Below are positions 27,213 to 47,741 of a stretch of DNA of 64,000 nt, piece by piece. The DNA is from Tubiluchus corallicola (taxonomy: Eukaryota; Priapulida; Priapulimorpha; Priapulimorphida; Tubiluchidae), in NCBI GenBank assembly GCA_030141605.1, contig JAQGDQ010000042.1, positions 372,001-436,000 on the forward strand, written 5' to 3'. Every line of letters begins with the position of its first letter. Position 1 is the stretch's first letter. Made by a program: the position numbers and the translations under genes. The notes beneath the pieces were generated by a model. It was not told the origin of the DNA. It saw only the letters and a list, made by a program, of their open reading frames with translations, and made no database searches.

Positions 27213-27742
27213 CGCAAAAAGCCAAATAACTTACAATAATTATCCGTAATATTATTAACCATATATAACTTTGACGATAATTGATGCAAGGTGCATAATG
27301 GCCGTGTGGTATGCTTTGCAGCTGAAGTTAAACAGCTAAGGTTGATCAATCAATGGAGTTGTGAGCGCTGCATTCATTACCTACTCTGAGAAATTTTATT
27401 CGCTGTACTCATATTGGCCATACCTTAATGATAGAGTATATATTCACATCCAAACAACGTTGAACTCGTCAATCAAAATAATAGTGACAGGCAGTAATGC
27501 AAGTAGTTTTAAATACAAACTTGCTAAACCAATTAGGCCATGAGGAACTTCCTCCTGTTTAACGTCAAAATCATTTCAATCTGACAATCTTGCTTCTGGG
27601 CTATTACTTAGTAGTTACTACTGCTACACATCATACACACGGAAAAAGTAATTAGATAAACTACTCACCCAATATAAATATTTCCTGGTGCTGTTCGCCG
27701 TTTACCCTTAAATGTACGTAACAGAACTCTAGTTAACCACAT
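25485..27742 (-). CDS. MRPL57: Mitochondrial large ribosomal subunit protein mL63 (MRP63)
   Basis: Three minus-strand exons, 27742-27669 (ATG), 26998-26884 and 25655-25485 (TGA), join in phase to 119 codons; human mL63 has 102. Exon 1 encodes a basic, mitochondrial-targeting-like start (MWLTRVLLRTFKGKRR) and the GNIYIG motif, and exon 2 opens with KYRKFRPVT, together matching the family's WIGKHR.PR region. QQNMLKQILKEVEVMKYL fits the KQNMIRRLEIE helix, and HKFPEHKLLEDHLDRFNL matches the conserved C-terminal KFPPHRFIADQLDHLNV. The product is a structural part of the mitoribosome large subunit. A SINE-like repeat lies in the second intron. The GAG|GTCAGT donor of exon 2 is slightly unusual but keeps phase. 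The gene points away from MRPL44. Confidence 0.9.
25960..26290 (+). mobile_element. tRNA-derived SINE-like repeat, copy 1
   Basis: GTGGTCCAGGTTCAATGCCA resembles a tRNA B box. The body (GGAACAGGTG, GGGGTTTTATACCTGGTA, GCAATGGCTT, GAATAAATGACATTTTGTTG) matches 53256-53600 in order and orientation. It is inserted in the second intron of MRPL57, antisense to the gene. Confidence 0.7.
27170..27210. repeat. (TA)n microsatellite
   Basis: About 35 bases of alternating TA in the first intron of MRPL57. Confidence 0.95.
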
Positions 27743-28236
27743 CCTTATCAGAATCTACACCATTAATGAGTAATAGGCACACTGGTGGACAATTCAAGGT
27801 AAGAACTAATCAACGGCAGGTCCCAGAATTATCCGATAAATGCCATTGTGCCAGGCAAAATGTAAAAACTTTCAGTTTCCGTTAAACGGACGCACAGACA
27901 TTCGCCAAAGGCTTTTTCCAACTGAAGTCTCAAACCGCGAAATTTAATAGCATCTTATTTCAAAAAGCGATATGACCTACGCTCATAAACTTGTAATAAA
28001 TCATCATAGAATAATATAGAATAACTTTTTGGCTAAATAATAATATTAAGCGCATTTCGATAATTTGGGAATCTCACAGAGTTACAGTTGCATTTGATTT
28101 AGTCCGAATTTTTTAACTCACAATCCTCAATTTCAAATTCCCTTTGCAGCGAAATTATCATTGTTAACATTTGTTGTGATTTTAATTTTCGTAGCATTCT
28201 GTGAAAAAACTGAAGACTGGGTTACTTAATACACTC

Positions 28237-28465
28237 ATTTTAGTACACTAGTTTTAGTGCAACACACAGAATATCTTACGGTGGCACTATACTTCAATTT
28301 TTGCTTTCGCAAACACATGCAACACGCTGGTGGAGTATATTTGCTGTCGAAAATCAAGTTTACTTAAGTTTTTAATCTATTGTTTCATTATCGGAAACGC
28401 TTTGGTTGTATTAATAGCGTTAAAATGTATACTTTTTATCAGCCTTTAAATGGGGTATTATATAA
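28237..28465 (+). mobile_element. TTAA-flanked repeat family, truncated copy
   Basis: Matches the second half of the repeat at 49893-50504 in the same orientation: CAACACACAGAATATCTTAC, GCTTTCGCAAACACATGC, AATCTATTGTTTCATTATC and ATGGGGTATTATAT. The first half and both termini are absent. Confidence 0.75.
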
Positions 28466-28484
28466 TGGTGAGCATTCTCTACCG

Positions 28485-28600
28485 GAAAGCGAATTTGAAT
28501 CGAATCGAATTGGCGACTTTCGAATTCAAATCGAGCGGAATTCAGTATTTCGAATTCGAATCGAATTAGAATTGAGTTTGAAAGACTTTCGAACAAGTTT
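28485..28600. repeat. Cluster of GAATTC/TTCGAA short palindromes
   Basis: Overlapping GAATTC, TTCGAA and ATTCGAATTCGAATCGAATT phrases are packed into about 110 bases next to the truncated TTAA-flanked repeat. It looks like a slipped short tandem repeat with a unit near GAATCGAATT. Confidence 0.7.
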
Positions 28601-29984
28601 TCGAACCAGTAGTAAAAAGTGGTCTTACAAAGTCGCGCATATTACTTGATCTTGTTCTGCAGTAAAACCACTATTGGTTTGCTAAAACTGCAGCTAAATT
28701 GTGCTAACTGCATGCTGTTTCAAAAATTTTTATGATAAAGGACGCATGTGGCTGTCTGGCTGAAGTACTGAATAATTCGTATCTTTCCGTAATGAAATTC
28801 ATTTTAGAAGAAGTTGGTCGTTACCGAAACAGGAATCAAAATCTACAACAATAATTAGTTAGGCGGAAGAACCGATGTTGAAAGTGCGCCGATGCCAGAT
28901 GTGTTGCTCATGGGGCATGGATTCATGGATTATAGGATAAAGACATTAAAGTGGGAAAAATAAAGGTGACCGCCTTTGATAGGTGGAGAGAATCGAGCAT
29001 TGCAATGGCGACGAATGCTAAACATGGATTGCGATTTTTTCAGCATAGTTTGAGTTTTTTAAGGAATACTAATAGCGGTATGCGGAGTTAAATAAATTTT
29101 TGATTCAGATGTTGGGAAATGTCATGTTTACGAGCTCCTGCCTGAATTTGCTAGTGAAAAATGATTTTTACTCCCATCTACTGTTAACCTATTGTACCTA
29201 CCTGATTGCTGCCTTGCTGGCAGCATGCCTCATTCCTTGTAAATGATTATCTGGTCCGCCGTCCTACCATTGAACCCTCCACTACTTCATTTGATATGCA
29301 TGTAGGGTGGCATGTTATTTAAATAATGAAACTTCAACCCAAGGTTATGACTGTATGGGTTAACTAAAACTTACTAAATACGCTTTCAAATAAACCGGTA
29401 TCCAGTCGTCTCTGTGTGAAGTATATGTTGAACATCCATACTACGAGATTTATTTTAGTCTGCTTTCAATTACTTTTTGAGGTTGTCCAAAGGTAGCAGA
29501 CAGTTTTAAGAATCACGATAGCCAAGGTGTTGGAAAAACTTAAATGAATTAAAAAGTTTCGGCAGACTCAGCTCCTGTCCACTTAATATTCTCCAATCAT
29601 CTCGTTCAATGTTTTGTGACGTCTGTGCTTTCTGTGTTGTCGGGTACATTTATTATTGATGTCATGAAGCTGAAATTACTGAAACCAAATCGAAACCGAC
29701 GAATCTTACTGGAGTCTACACAGGTTTTAATCAAATTATGGCAGATTGGTAAGGCAACAGTGATTTTCAGAAAAGAAAGATTGTAGCAGTTAGTTTCAAC
29801 TTGAAATTATTTATTTTTGTATAGCATAAAATCCATATTAATATGAACTATGTACACAAGATTAAAATTTCAAAAATAATATGGTAGTTAATTGATAACT
29901 GGTGCAGACAATACAAGACAGGCATGATATGATATGACTTTTAACAAATAATAGTCTCTCTATCTTTTATGTTTTCTTTATCAC

Positions 29985-30745
29985 ATGATTCACTTTATAA
30001 TCTTCGGCTTATTTTCATTACTTTTTTTTACCTTCACAGTGTGGAACAATCTAACAAGCCCTACTTTTTGATTGCCCGCAACACATATACATTTATATAT
30101 AGGCAGACATAGAGCAGGGCTTTTCTTGTACAAAAACAGTAAAAAATAATTTGTATTAATGTCATTGCAGTCCATTTCACTATATTTTGTAAGTAAAATC
30201 ATTGTAAATGTGTTATGCGAAATAAATGACTTATGATCAAATCGGTTGACATTCATTAAAAGACGTGCAGCATTATTTTGTGCCTTTTGCGCACTTAGCA
30301 ATACTATAATTTTGTAAACCACAAAACAAGCTATTTGCGTAGTCACGACTACACCAGAATGGTAGTAAAATCCTTAAGTGTTTTCTAATTTGCCTTTCAA
30401 ACGTTATATAGAGAGTAAATCCCCTTCCTGCACATTTTGTTTACAAATTTACTAAAGTTAACATTTACTAAATGAAACATCAAGGTATTTGGCTTTTGAC
30501 ATCTATAGCTGAAGTTTTACATCCACCAGCTACAGTATTGTCAATCATTAGCTTATCAAGTTGACGTTGTGTACCTAAGAAAATAATCTCTGTTTTGCCA
30601 TTGTTCATTCTAAACCGGCATTTTAACATCCATTGCCTTATATCTTTTAAACAGTGTTGCATAGTTCTAACAGTATTAGATTGCAAATAGCGCTTACTGC
30701 TACTAAATGACAACATTAAGTAATGATCATCTGCAAATTACGTGT
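29985..30745 (-). mobile_element. Decayed CR1/L2-like LINE fragment
   Basis: The minus strand carries reverse transcriptase remnants in order: CAGATGATCATTAC near 30725 (an ADDHY motif), then IRQWMLKCRFRMNNGKTEII and FLGTQRQLDKLMID (30716-30480), then KAQNNAARLLMNVNRFDHKS further left. Frame breaks separate them and the 5' part is missing. These are family-typical motifs around and after the catalytic YADD. It lies in the MRPL57-MRPL44 interval. Confidence 0.8.
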
Positions 30746-30794
30746 TTGAGCAGCATGGTTTACAGTAATTCTGCAAAAGTGAAAACGTCTTCAT

Positions 30795-31010
30795 CATATG
30801 CCCATTATGTCTACTGTAGACATTCGGCAGGAAGAATTCTGAAATGAAAGAAATCTGGTCTCTAGACAGGTAAACACAGCAGCAGTCAAGTAAAAAAAAT
30901 ATGCCAGTGGCTTGTCAACGCCACTTCCGATTCAATAATAAAAATTATGGTTTAGTTCTGATAAATGGTGATATTTGCTTAGTTCAAGTTGGACAGATTT
31001 ATCAAAAAAG
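30795..31010 (+). repeat. Dispersed repeat, copy 2 of 2
   Basis: Same family and orientation as 23349-23560; it shares CATCATATGCCC, GGTAAACACAGCAGCAGTCA, CAGTGGCTTGTCAA and AGTTCAAGTTGGACA. Confidence 0.75.
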
Positions 31011-31438
31011 ACAAGGATTTCAGTAATTTTGCCAAGCATATGTAATTGGTTTTGTAACAAAACACTAACGAATCACTAAACAGAACTTTTTTTTAAAAAG
31101 CTGGTGAATTGTGTCAGATCTAAAGTAACAAAGAACTTCAGCAAATCTAATTTAATCAAATTTCTGATTCTTCTTCAGTTACGAAGGTCCGGCTCTGGCT
31201 GCGCCAACGTGACTGCCCTGATATCTATATTAAATGTCAAGTAGTATCAAATGTTAAATAATTAAATTGATGATGGTTTCCGATATGTGCATCTTGTTCA
31301 AAGGAAACCTGAAGCAGGAGTGTGATGAAGAATTCTTTGTAATTTGTAGTAGCATTATTAATACAATACAATAACTAGAAAAGTTGTGCTAGTTACTGCA
31401 TCATATTATAAATAGAAAAATTTTATAATGTATTTTAG

Positions 31439-34400
31439 GATGTCATAGGTCTTTTCATCGGTGGCACCGGCCAACTTTTATTGCGTTGTACAAAAGAAGA
31501 AAGGCAGCTGGTCCTGAGCCAGTAAAACCACGATCATCTCAGCTTAACTGGTAATATCTTATATGGGCAATACATAAGCAAATCCGTCATATTTCAATTA
31601 TAAATATGTACTATTATCCAGTTGATAATGGAAAAAAGTAGACCTGTATTCTATGCTTTTTTACTAATTGCAAGTGTTGCCGATGATTATTGTAGGTGCA
31701 TATGAAAATATTCATTTTAAAATGCCCAACTACTACTGCTTTAATGCTTTTGTGCAAAATGCAGCAATCTTTCAATATTTAATTTTGCAGTACCTTTTTT
31801 GGAAGTGTATTGACTATAAATCAGTTGTTTGTGTATACCTCTTGTTCAGCAGGAATAATAAATGTTGTTTCTCTGCAAGACTGTCATTTATCATTGAAAT
31901 CCAGCTAATAAATTTTTTGGCTTTTCATTAGTGCTATATATAGTAAAACATTGATATTTTTTAATCAAAATACTATAACTATATTTACAACGTTTTGCAC
32001 AGGAATTATGCTGGAGAGTTATATGCATTTGGCAAACGTTTGGGAGAGGACATTCACGAGAGCACATTGCGACAGTCATTCACACACAAGTAAGAAACGT
32101 GTTCATCAATTTCAAAGTCACCTGCAAATTCAAAATAAGAGTGCTTTTTATTTAAGAAGAATTTGCAAAAATATCAAAGTTTACAACATGTTGTTCACTT
32201 CTTTTTGGTCATAAAAGAATTGTTGATAGTATGAAAGAAAGTGGTGAGGGAGCGGTTAGTAATTGCAGTGTTGTTAAAATATAAATTGTGATGAAAATCA
32301 CCTTGTTTTTATTTATGTATTTCCATGCAGTTCAAAACTAAGTTGGATATGGTTTTGTCGTTTCTAACAAAAAGTGCAAAGTTTGTCTCAGTTTTAGGTT
32401 TTAACTTTCTTGTCCTTGTTTCAAATGTTGCATTTTAACACTTAAACATAACTGCAAACTTATTTCAATATCAAGTTATATAGAAAGTGTGATGACCAAG
32501 TGCCACATCACTTAGATACAATCCAGTGGTTCTGGGTTCAAATCCCACTTGTGGTGGGATTTTTTAAGTCATGTTCTATTCGAATAGGACTTTCTGGCTG
32601 CCTTTCTAGACTTATCTAGGTATACTTAACTTTAAATGAGCACCCGAGGAAAGAAATCTGACCGAGCGATGGGTTAACATCTGTCCTTATGTGCTGAGAT
32701 TATGAATATACATGCTGTAGTCTTCTGCCCTTAAACCAATAGACGTGGGCTATTCTTTTTCTTGTTATAGTAGTGTATGTTAAATATAACTGTGTACATG
32801 GTTAATGTCTGATAGGTCATATGTAGACAAGGCAGCTGAGGAAAGGAAAGAGCTTGGTGTACGACAAGAGGACATCAGCTTAACTTTACCAACAAATGAA
32901 ATGCTTGCAGAACAAGGTGAGTTTATTGATGTAATTAATTTTGACTCTATTTTAATATGTGATAATCATATATCATCTCTATGATAATCATAGAGCTGCT
33001 TTTGCTGATGATTCTAATGCTTAGTATATATGCATTTCAGGCTCAGAGATTGTCTCAGTCTATGTAAAAGCATTCCTTCGATATACATATCCAAATTTCC
33101 CGGAAGAAGGAATCAGGTATTTGAATATAATGTTCGTATATTATAGCTACGCGTTTTAGTGTAGACATATGTAGGAAGTTATCATTTTTGCTTATGTAGC
33201 GAGTTCAGAATACTAATCAGTCTAGCCTGAAAAGTACTTCTTTGGTTCTATATTTTACAGCGCAGTACATGATTACCTTACAACAGATAATATGCTGGAA
33301 TACATCGGTAACAACTTGGGAATGTACGACTTGATACTTTCAGCGGTAAGATCATCAATGTCTTATTTTCTGGTAACCTTAGCCGTCTAGCTGGATCATT
33401 TAAAGATGGCATATAGTTTTGCAAGTTTGATACCTTTTAAGACTTTTTATTTAATGAGATGAATGTAAAGTTCAATCAAACTATCTTGGATGCATTAAAT
33501 TTTCAGCAAAACTTGTTTTTGTATCTTTATTACCGTATATACGTGTGTACAAATCGATGTGCATTTTAAGACCAAAAATTGCATCATTTTATATATCACC
33601 TGTGTAGAAGTCGACCATAAAATATTTAGATCTTCCAGAGTAAATGATGTCAATAATGGCCGAATAATAAATCAATAGCCTACTGTGTTAGTGTGTAAGA
33701 TACGTGCAAGTGCCTGGGTCGAGTATATTATACCTACCCGATGTATTCATGTTGAGGGCCCTCAGTGCAATCCATGATAATGCAGCATGAAGTAATGTCA
33801 AGATGTGAAAATTCTCGGATGTGAAGTATCACAGTATGAGTGTTCATTCAGTCCAGCATATAATAAAGGATTATTTCTTTACATATTCGTATGTAGACGA
33901 TTCTTTAGCGACATCTCCCAAAAACATATCGTGAGTATAAGTCGACCCCAAAAACTTCACCTTAAAATCGCCTCCCAGAAATTCGACTTGTACATAAGTA
34001 TATACGGTATACTTAAAATGGAAATAACAGCCAGCGCCCATTTAAACAGTGACAAAGACTATACTTCGTTTTTAAGGTGGTCTGTGGTCACAGCAGTGGT
34101 ATCTTATTGTAAAAATTGTTGCAGCAGCCTTAAATAATGGTTCTGGATCTGTCTTGAGCTAGTGTCATATTATTTTGTTTTAAATAAAGTTTGTAATCTA
34201 AACAGAAGTTGTCAGATTGTAAAGATGTATACATTTGAGCATAACAAGAATTTCAGGTTTTTCTCGTAGTAATGGGTAGTTATAAATACACTATTTATTT
34301 TGTATATTTGAATGTTGAATTGTTGCAACTCCTGTTGTAAGCACTGCTTGTAGGTGGGCTCTGTGAGGAATTGCCAAGAACTTAACAAGAAATGAATCTG

Positions 34401-37400
34401 TCTACTTAAATGCTGAAAATCAACAAATTAACATCACATTCTCTTTCATTTGAAGGAAACGTAAATGAACTATTCCTACACAGTAAGCGTGTTGAAATGC
34501 TCGTGCTTGAAATGGAATGTTTTTTTTTAGTTTGGCTGGACCTGACCCAGTTGTTTTTTATTATGTTATTATTATTATGTATTTTATTCGCATCTAAAAT
34601 CGATACAGTATAGTATATATACATACACACACACACATATATATATATATACAAAGGTAAGAGTTAGGAATATTACGTATGCTACACGTAATAGTTTCTT
34701 TCAAGGTCGTGAAAAAATTTCTTGGCAGTACGTTTTACATTGTGATTAAAGTACAGAGTGCAACCATATTTCAATCTTGAGTTAAAATCACTGTCATTAA
34801 TAAGATACGACAATTTTGGTATAAGTATCTGACTGGAATTTTGTATTTTTCTTAAAAAGTTAAAATTGTTATCTTGTTTCAGTCGAAATGGCATTTTATC
34901 ACATTCGTGTAGGAAAAATAAGTGTCAATCAAAATTAAATTTTTCCATAAGTTGTCTTTTGGAAATTTGCCATAACAAAAACTGGTTTCTGTTTTAATTT
35001 CAGTTAACTGAAAGAAGGATCCAAATCACAAGCCAAAAATAAAATTTTAAATGCCATCATAAAGAATCATAAAGCACAGATTTTTATTTTACTTGGCATA
35101 TTTGAGATTACTTACACATGTGAGTAAACAAACTTCTTTTATTCATGATCTAGGATTTTCCTCCAAGTGCCAGTACTGTAGCAATGACATTCAAAGCAGT
35201 TGTAGGAGCCTTGTCACATGACCAGGTACATTGATTTGTTTGTACAAAATTTGATTTGGAATCACCGAGAAAGCAATTAGGTGCTGCATTTCTTGGCAAG
35301 GTTGAATACATGCTTGTTTTCTAGGGTTTGGAACGGGCGCATTTGTTTGTACAAGATTTTGTTTTAACACAACTGGTCAACCAAGATATAAATGAATTAT
35401 GGACAATGGTTAATCCCATGGGAGTGCTTGCTGCCATATTGGAGAAGCACAATTTTCACCCACCTGAACCCAGGTAATGTTTCTTCCTGTGTTGCGGTGC
35501 GTTCAGACTAGAGTTTTCTCTCGTAAGTTCTCTCTAAGAGTAAACTCTCAAGTGTGAATGTTTTTCAGAGTTCTCTCGGCAAGTTAATTACAAACTGTCC
35601 TAGAGTTGCTGAGAGTTCTCTTGCAGACAAGCTCTATTCATCGCGAGAACTCTCGAGAGAAAACTCTCTAGTCTGAATGTGCCGTTATACATGATTGATG
35701 GGCAATTATGAAAACACTGCTGGCAATTTTGTTTGACTAATTGGATGTGCATTCAACATGCGATATTTACATGTTTGAAAAATCATATAATCGAACCTTC
35801 AGAAGAAACAGTTTATTACAGTGTTTTGTACATAATAAAAGCAAATAACTGTGGTTTGTTTACAGAATCCTAAGGAGCACTGGTTCATCAACTGTAGTAG
35901 CTTGCTATGAAGTTGGCATTTACTGTAACAAAAGATTGTTAGGACATGGTAAGTGACATTTGATATAAAGAACCCTATATACATGGCATTACATGTTCAT
36001 TAGCTCATTAGTGTGTAAGTCGCATTCAACTTTGATATTGTAACACGGCTAGGGGTTCACAACAGAAAGATGTGCAGATGATGGTAAGTTGCACTAGTGG
36101 TTTGGGTTTGTTTGATTGTTAAGCCTGAAGCACTTTGAGACAAACATTTTCAACCCTGATGTCCGCAGGATATAAGCAGGAAGACAATCAAGACTCTTGA
36201 ACACTGTGCAGGAATTACTTCCCATAGCTAAATTAGAGAAATTTGCAGTGACTGCAGCGAGGATTAAGAACACAGTTATTAAAGTGATTATTGCAGATAA
36301 TTTGACATGACTTCCTAATCTGTGGCAGTGACTAGTTAAACCACTTGCTTAGGACAACACTCTCTGATTAATTATGATTGTTTTGTTATTATTAACAGCT
36401 CTTGGAAATAAGAGCACGCAATCGGCTATTCTTGGAATATCAGAGCTTGTTAGCAGACCTTGTTGGCAACGAACACGTCTTGCCTCGGGATTTTCCCTCC
36501 TTTTATCGCTCTCAGAACAGATCACAGGATCTCCCATTCACTGCATTGTTCGTCCGACATTTAGGCTTCGACCCACTGCATCACTTTTCCAATGTTTGGA
36601 TTTGTCGTGTCCCTGAAGTCACAAGTGCTATAATTTTGTTATCTCATCAGTGTCTCAACGGCAGCTTCCACGTGCTGTACAGATTGTTCAATTTCAAATT
36701 TTGATTTTATGTTAGAGATCTTCTGTCAGTATCCTACTATGCCACAATATATTAACATTGAGCTTTCCATTAAATTGATTATGACGTAAATTGTAATACA
36801 GTAGGCGCTGATTATTAGATTCGCAATTAATAGACTGAGTCGCTTAATTGACTCAAATAAGTCTGATACGGGCCGCTTCTATTCAAATTTATACAAAAAT
36901 TGTCGACAATTGACTTCACGTGCTTCAATAAGACACTTTCTTGTGGCCAGTAAACTTTTATGACTTTTACGTCATCTTAGTTAGCTTTTGTGCATACACG
37001 TAGAAACAATCACATTAAGTACTGGTTTGTTTGTAAGCAGGAATGTGCATCATATGCTAATATGCTAGCCTGATGGTTTGATTTAACCCGCCCATCCACT
37101 GCAGTTAACCTCGTTACTCAAGAATTCTTGGAAGCCAGACATTTAATCACTTGCTTAGCGGTTGGCTGTCTTTCCCAGAAAGTTTAATCAGTTAGCTGTT
37201 GCTGTTATGCAAGGAACCCAGGTACAGTACAATAAGTACGTCACGATAGCAAGCAAGAGCTTAGACGAAACTACAGACGAAGCCACGTGCAGGGAAACAC
37301 AGGAGGCACCATCAACAGTTCAAGCACGCCAAGCACTAAGTATTTTGCGAGAATTCTGTGCATGATGAAACAACAGATTTTCAATGTTCTTATCATTATG

Positions 37401-38370
37401 AGAACCTTGTAAACCAACTTGTTGCAAAAAATGAAGCAGCTGAGCTTTGGACTTATTTTTGAATTTTTTTTAAATAAACAGACTTGTGAGATCTAGAAAA
37501 GGAAACTTTTATTTTTTTATTAACTCACTTTATAAATTAATATTTTTAATGACAACATAGCAATTTAGGCATTACTTCATTTCTAAAGTTCATTAAAAAC
37601 TTTTGCAGTGTATACTAAGCTGATAATTCAAACTTCTATATTTGTAACACTACATCTGTCAATTCATAGATTCTCTCAGTTAATTAGGTCAAAACACTTC
37701 CATCCCAAAGTGAGTCTTTTAACCGGCACCTACTGTGTTACAGTCAAACCTCATTATAATGCCCCCATTAATGCCACCCTCACTTAATGCCCAAGTTTTT
37801 AGCAAAACAAAATGTCTATATTTGCATTAACATGCATGTATTAATGCATCTCGTTATGATCCCAAACTTGCTATAACGCCAACTTTTTTGCAGTTACATA
37901 GTAGGCAGTATAAAGAGGTTTAACTGTAATATCTACAGACAGTATTAGTTCACTTCAAAACAAGACTGAAACAAGTGCAGAGACAATTTAATGAACGTGC
38001 ACATTTATTTTCTTTGTAGTGATAATCAATGCACAAAAGCCATTTATTCAACATTAATATTCATCTTTCATTTGGTAGATCTTTGTGACACATTCGTCAC
38101 CATTTTGCATGCACTATTTAATCTGGGTAATAATCATTGATACATATCATTGTAGGTTATGGAGAAACTGCAATTATAGCTGAAGAAATGGCAGTGCGGG
38201 AAGTATTAAAGCGAATTTTTGGCACGGATGTTAGGAATGCTCCACCAAAGTTTGGCCAAAAGGGAAGAAATCTTCAGCTAAGTTTGCATAGTAAAAACTT
38301 AACAATTGACGAAATGTGTGGCAAAGCTATAGAATCTAAGTTCACTGCACAGCAGTGGGTAACATCTTAG
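31439..38370 (+). CDS. MRPL44: Mitochondrial large ribosomal subunit protein mL44 (first exon not found)
   Basis: Nine in-phase exons: 31439-31550, 32003-32089, 32816-32916, 33041-33116, 33261-33345, 35154-35225, 35325-35473, 35866-35948 and 38156-38370 (TAG). They give 326 residues; human mL44 has 332, so a short targeting exon is missing. The RNase III-like fold shows NYAGELYAFGKRLGEDI, FLRYTYPNFPEEGI, AVHDYLTTDNMLEYI, TFKAVVGALSHDQG and LWTMVNPMGVLAAILEKHNF. The dsRNA-binding-like C-terminus shows STGSSTVVACYEVGIYCNKR and GYGETAIIAEEMAVREVLKR. mL44 binds rRNA in the mitoribosome large subunit near the exit-tunnel side and supports its assembly. The introns at 33.3-35.2, 35.5-35.9 and 36-38.2 kb hold MITEs. 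A fragment of this gene is duplicated at 301-893. The final 20 residues extend past the human end and look unrelated to it. Confidence 0.92.
32497..32770 (+). mobile_element. tRNA-derived SINE-like element
   Basis: The head has tRNA-like promoter boxes: GACCAAGTGCCACATCAC as an A-box-like region and GGTTCAAATCCCAC as a near-consensus B box. A non-tRNA body follows (CCCGAGGAAAGAAATCTGAC, GGGTTAACATCTGTCC) and ends in a T-rich stretch. It lies in a MRPL44 intron. Only one copy was seen here, so the family is inferred. Confidence 0.65.
33531..34009. mobile_element. MITE with TACCGTATATAC inverted termini
   Basis: The left end reads TACCGTATATACGTGTGTAC then AAATCGA; the reverse complement of the right end reads TACCGTATATACTTATGTAC then AAGTCGA. 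The element is about 480 bases with no transposase frame. It sits in the intron before the 35154 exon of MRPL44. The termini resemble a widespread animal DNA-transposon type, but I do not assign a superfamily. Confidence 0.8.
35493..35686. mobile_element. MITE with TTCAGACTAGAG inverted termini
   Basis: Left CGGTGCGTTCAGACTAGAG and the reverse complement of the right end CGGCACATTCAGACTAGAG form inverted termini. The inside is a dense mirror of AGAGTTTTCTCTCG and GAGAGTTCTC blocks, so the whole 190 bases could fold. It begins 20 bases after the exon at 35325-35473. Homology with the duplicate at 301-893 stops right at its left edge, suggesting it entered the parent locus after the duplication. 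Confidence 0.85.
36392..36704 (+). other. Unrecognised open frame in a MRPL44 intron
   Basis: After a possible acceptor (TTATTAACAG) an open frame of about 100 codons contains EIRARNRLFLEYQSLLADL and DLPFTALFVRHLGFDPLHH. It is richer in G and C than the intron around it. I recognise no family and see no start or donor that would join it to MRPL44. It may be a decayed retrocopy or chance. Confidence 0.2.
36800..37737 (+). mobile_element. pogo/Tigger-like DNA transposon remnant
   Basis: The left end CAGTAGGCGCTGATTATTAG and the reverse complement of the right end CAGTAGGTGCCGGTTAAAAG form inverted termini. Inside, the plus strand from 37162 encodes DETTDEATCRETQEAPSTVQ and ARQALSILREFC, resembling the Ser/Glu-rich tail of Tigger transposases. 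The DDE catalytic core is absent, so this is an internally deleted copy with the transposase C-terminus. It abuts the MITE that begins at 37741. Confidence 0.7.
37741..37926. mobile_element. Tigger-type MITE, copy 1
   Basis: Begins CAGTCAAACCTCATTATAAT and ends TATAAAGAGGTTTAACTG, with TA on both sides as expected for a pogo/Tc1-like insertion. Length 186 bases. The body (TTTTTAGCAAAACAAAATGT, AACTTTTTTGCAGT) matches the copy at 42410-42598. Confidence 0.92.
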
Positions 38371-38961
38371 CCTTTCTAGTTGGCAACTTGGTGAAAGTGC
38401 TGCAAAATTCGAGTAAATGTGCCTGTGTGATATCGCGTGTCCATGCAAACATACTGTGAGTGAAGTAGTATGTTGAACGACAACTAGTCACATCAGTTCT
38501 TAGCTCACACTTGGCTTTCAAGAGAACAATCAACACGTTTGTGAGATTTTTGGGAAGAATAACATGATTACAGAGTGACTGAATTCAGTGCAAATACTTG
38601 CTTGCCTACAATCAGTGCTTCATACAATGTGTCACTGTTGATAAGTGTCACATTGGGAAAAATACAGCAAGCTCCAATGGCACTTTTTTGTAATACGCAA
38701 AGATGCAGCAGGTTTTCTGTATTGTAGAAATTAATAGAAAAGCACTTGATTGCTTATGATTACAGTATCTCTAGTTGTCATTATTGTGTGTAGAATACTG
38801 TCACAGTCATAATAAGTTACATGTCAAAATAGATTATAAATAGATATGTATTTCTAAAAAATTTAGAGTTTATCACTTAATTTATCACTAACAGAGACTA
38901 ACTAATTAAAGAGAATGTGTAAAGGTGCATTCCAGTGATTGGTAGCTATGTTACCATACTT

Positions 38962-38967
38962 TTTATT
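38962..38967 (-). terminator. Polyadenylation signal of the esterase gene
   Basis: AATAAA on the minus strand 17 bases after the stop codon. It implies a very short 3' UTR, consistent with only about 610 bases separating this gene from the end of MRPL44. Confidence 0.6.
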
Positions 38968-38984
38968 TTCAATCAAAATAGCGA

Positions 38985-47741
<8,757 letters not shown>

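Larger units (their letters stand above)
27743..31438. other. Head-to-head region between MRPL57 and MRPL44
   Basis: Separates the MRPL57 start from the first MRPL44 exon I could identify. It should contain the missing MRPL44 first exon and both promoters. It also holds repeats, given as separate entries. A short ATG frame (MSNRHTGGQFK, 27770-27802) ends at a good donor (AAG|GTAAGA), but its phase does not fit the next MRPL44 exon. Confidence 0.5.

Noticed and set aside
27770-27802. Short ATG frame (MSNRHTGGQFK) as MRPL44 exon 1
   Set aside because: It ends in a good donor but in phase 0, while the next MRPL44 exon needs one base carried over.
29690-29730. MKLKLLKPNRNRRILLESTQ as a targeting exon for MRPL44
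   Set aside because: It is basic and ATG-led, but its possible donor is weak and in the wrong phase for the exon at 31439.
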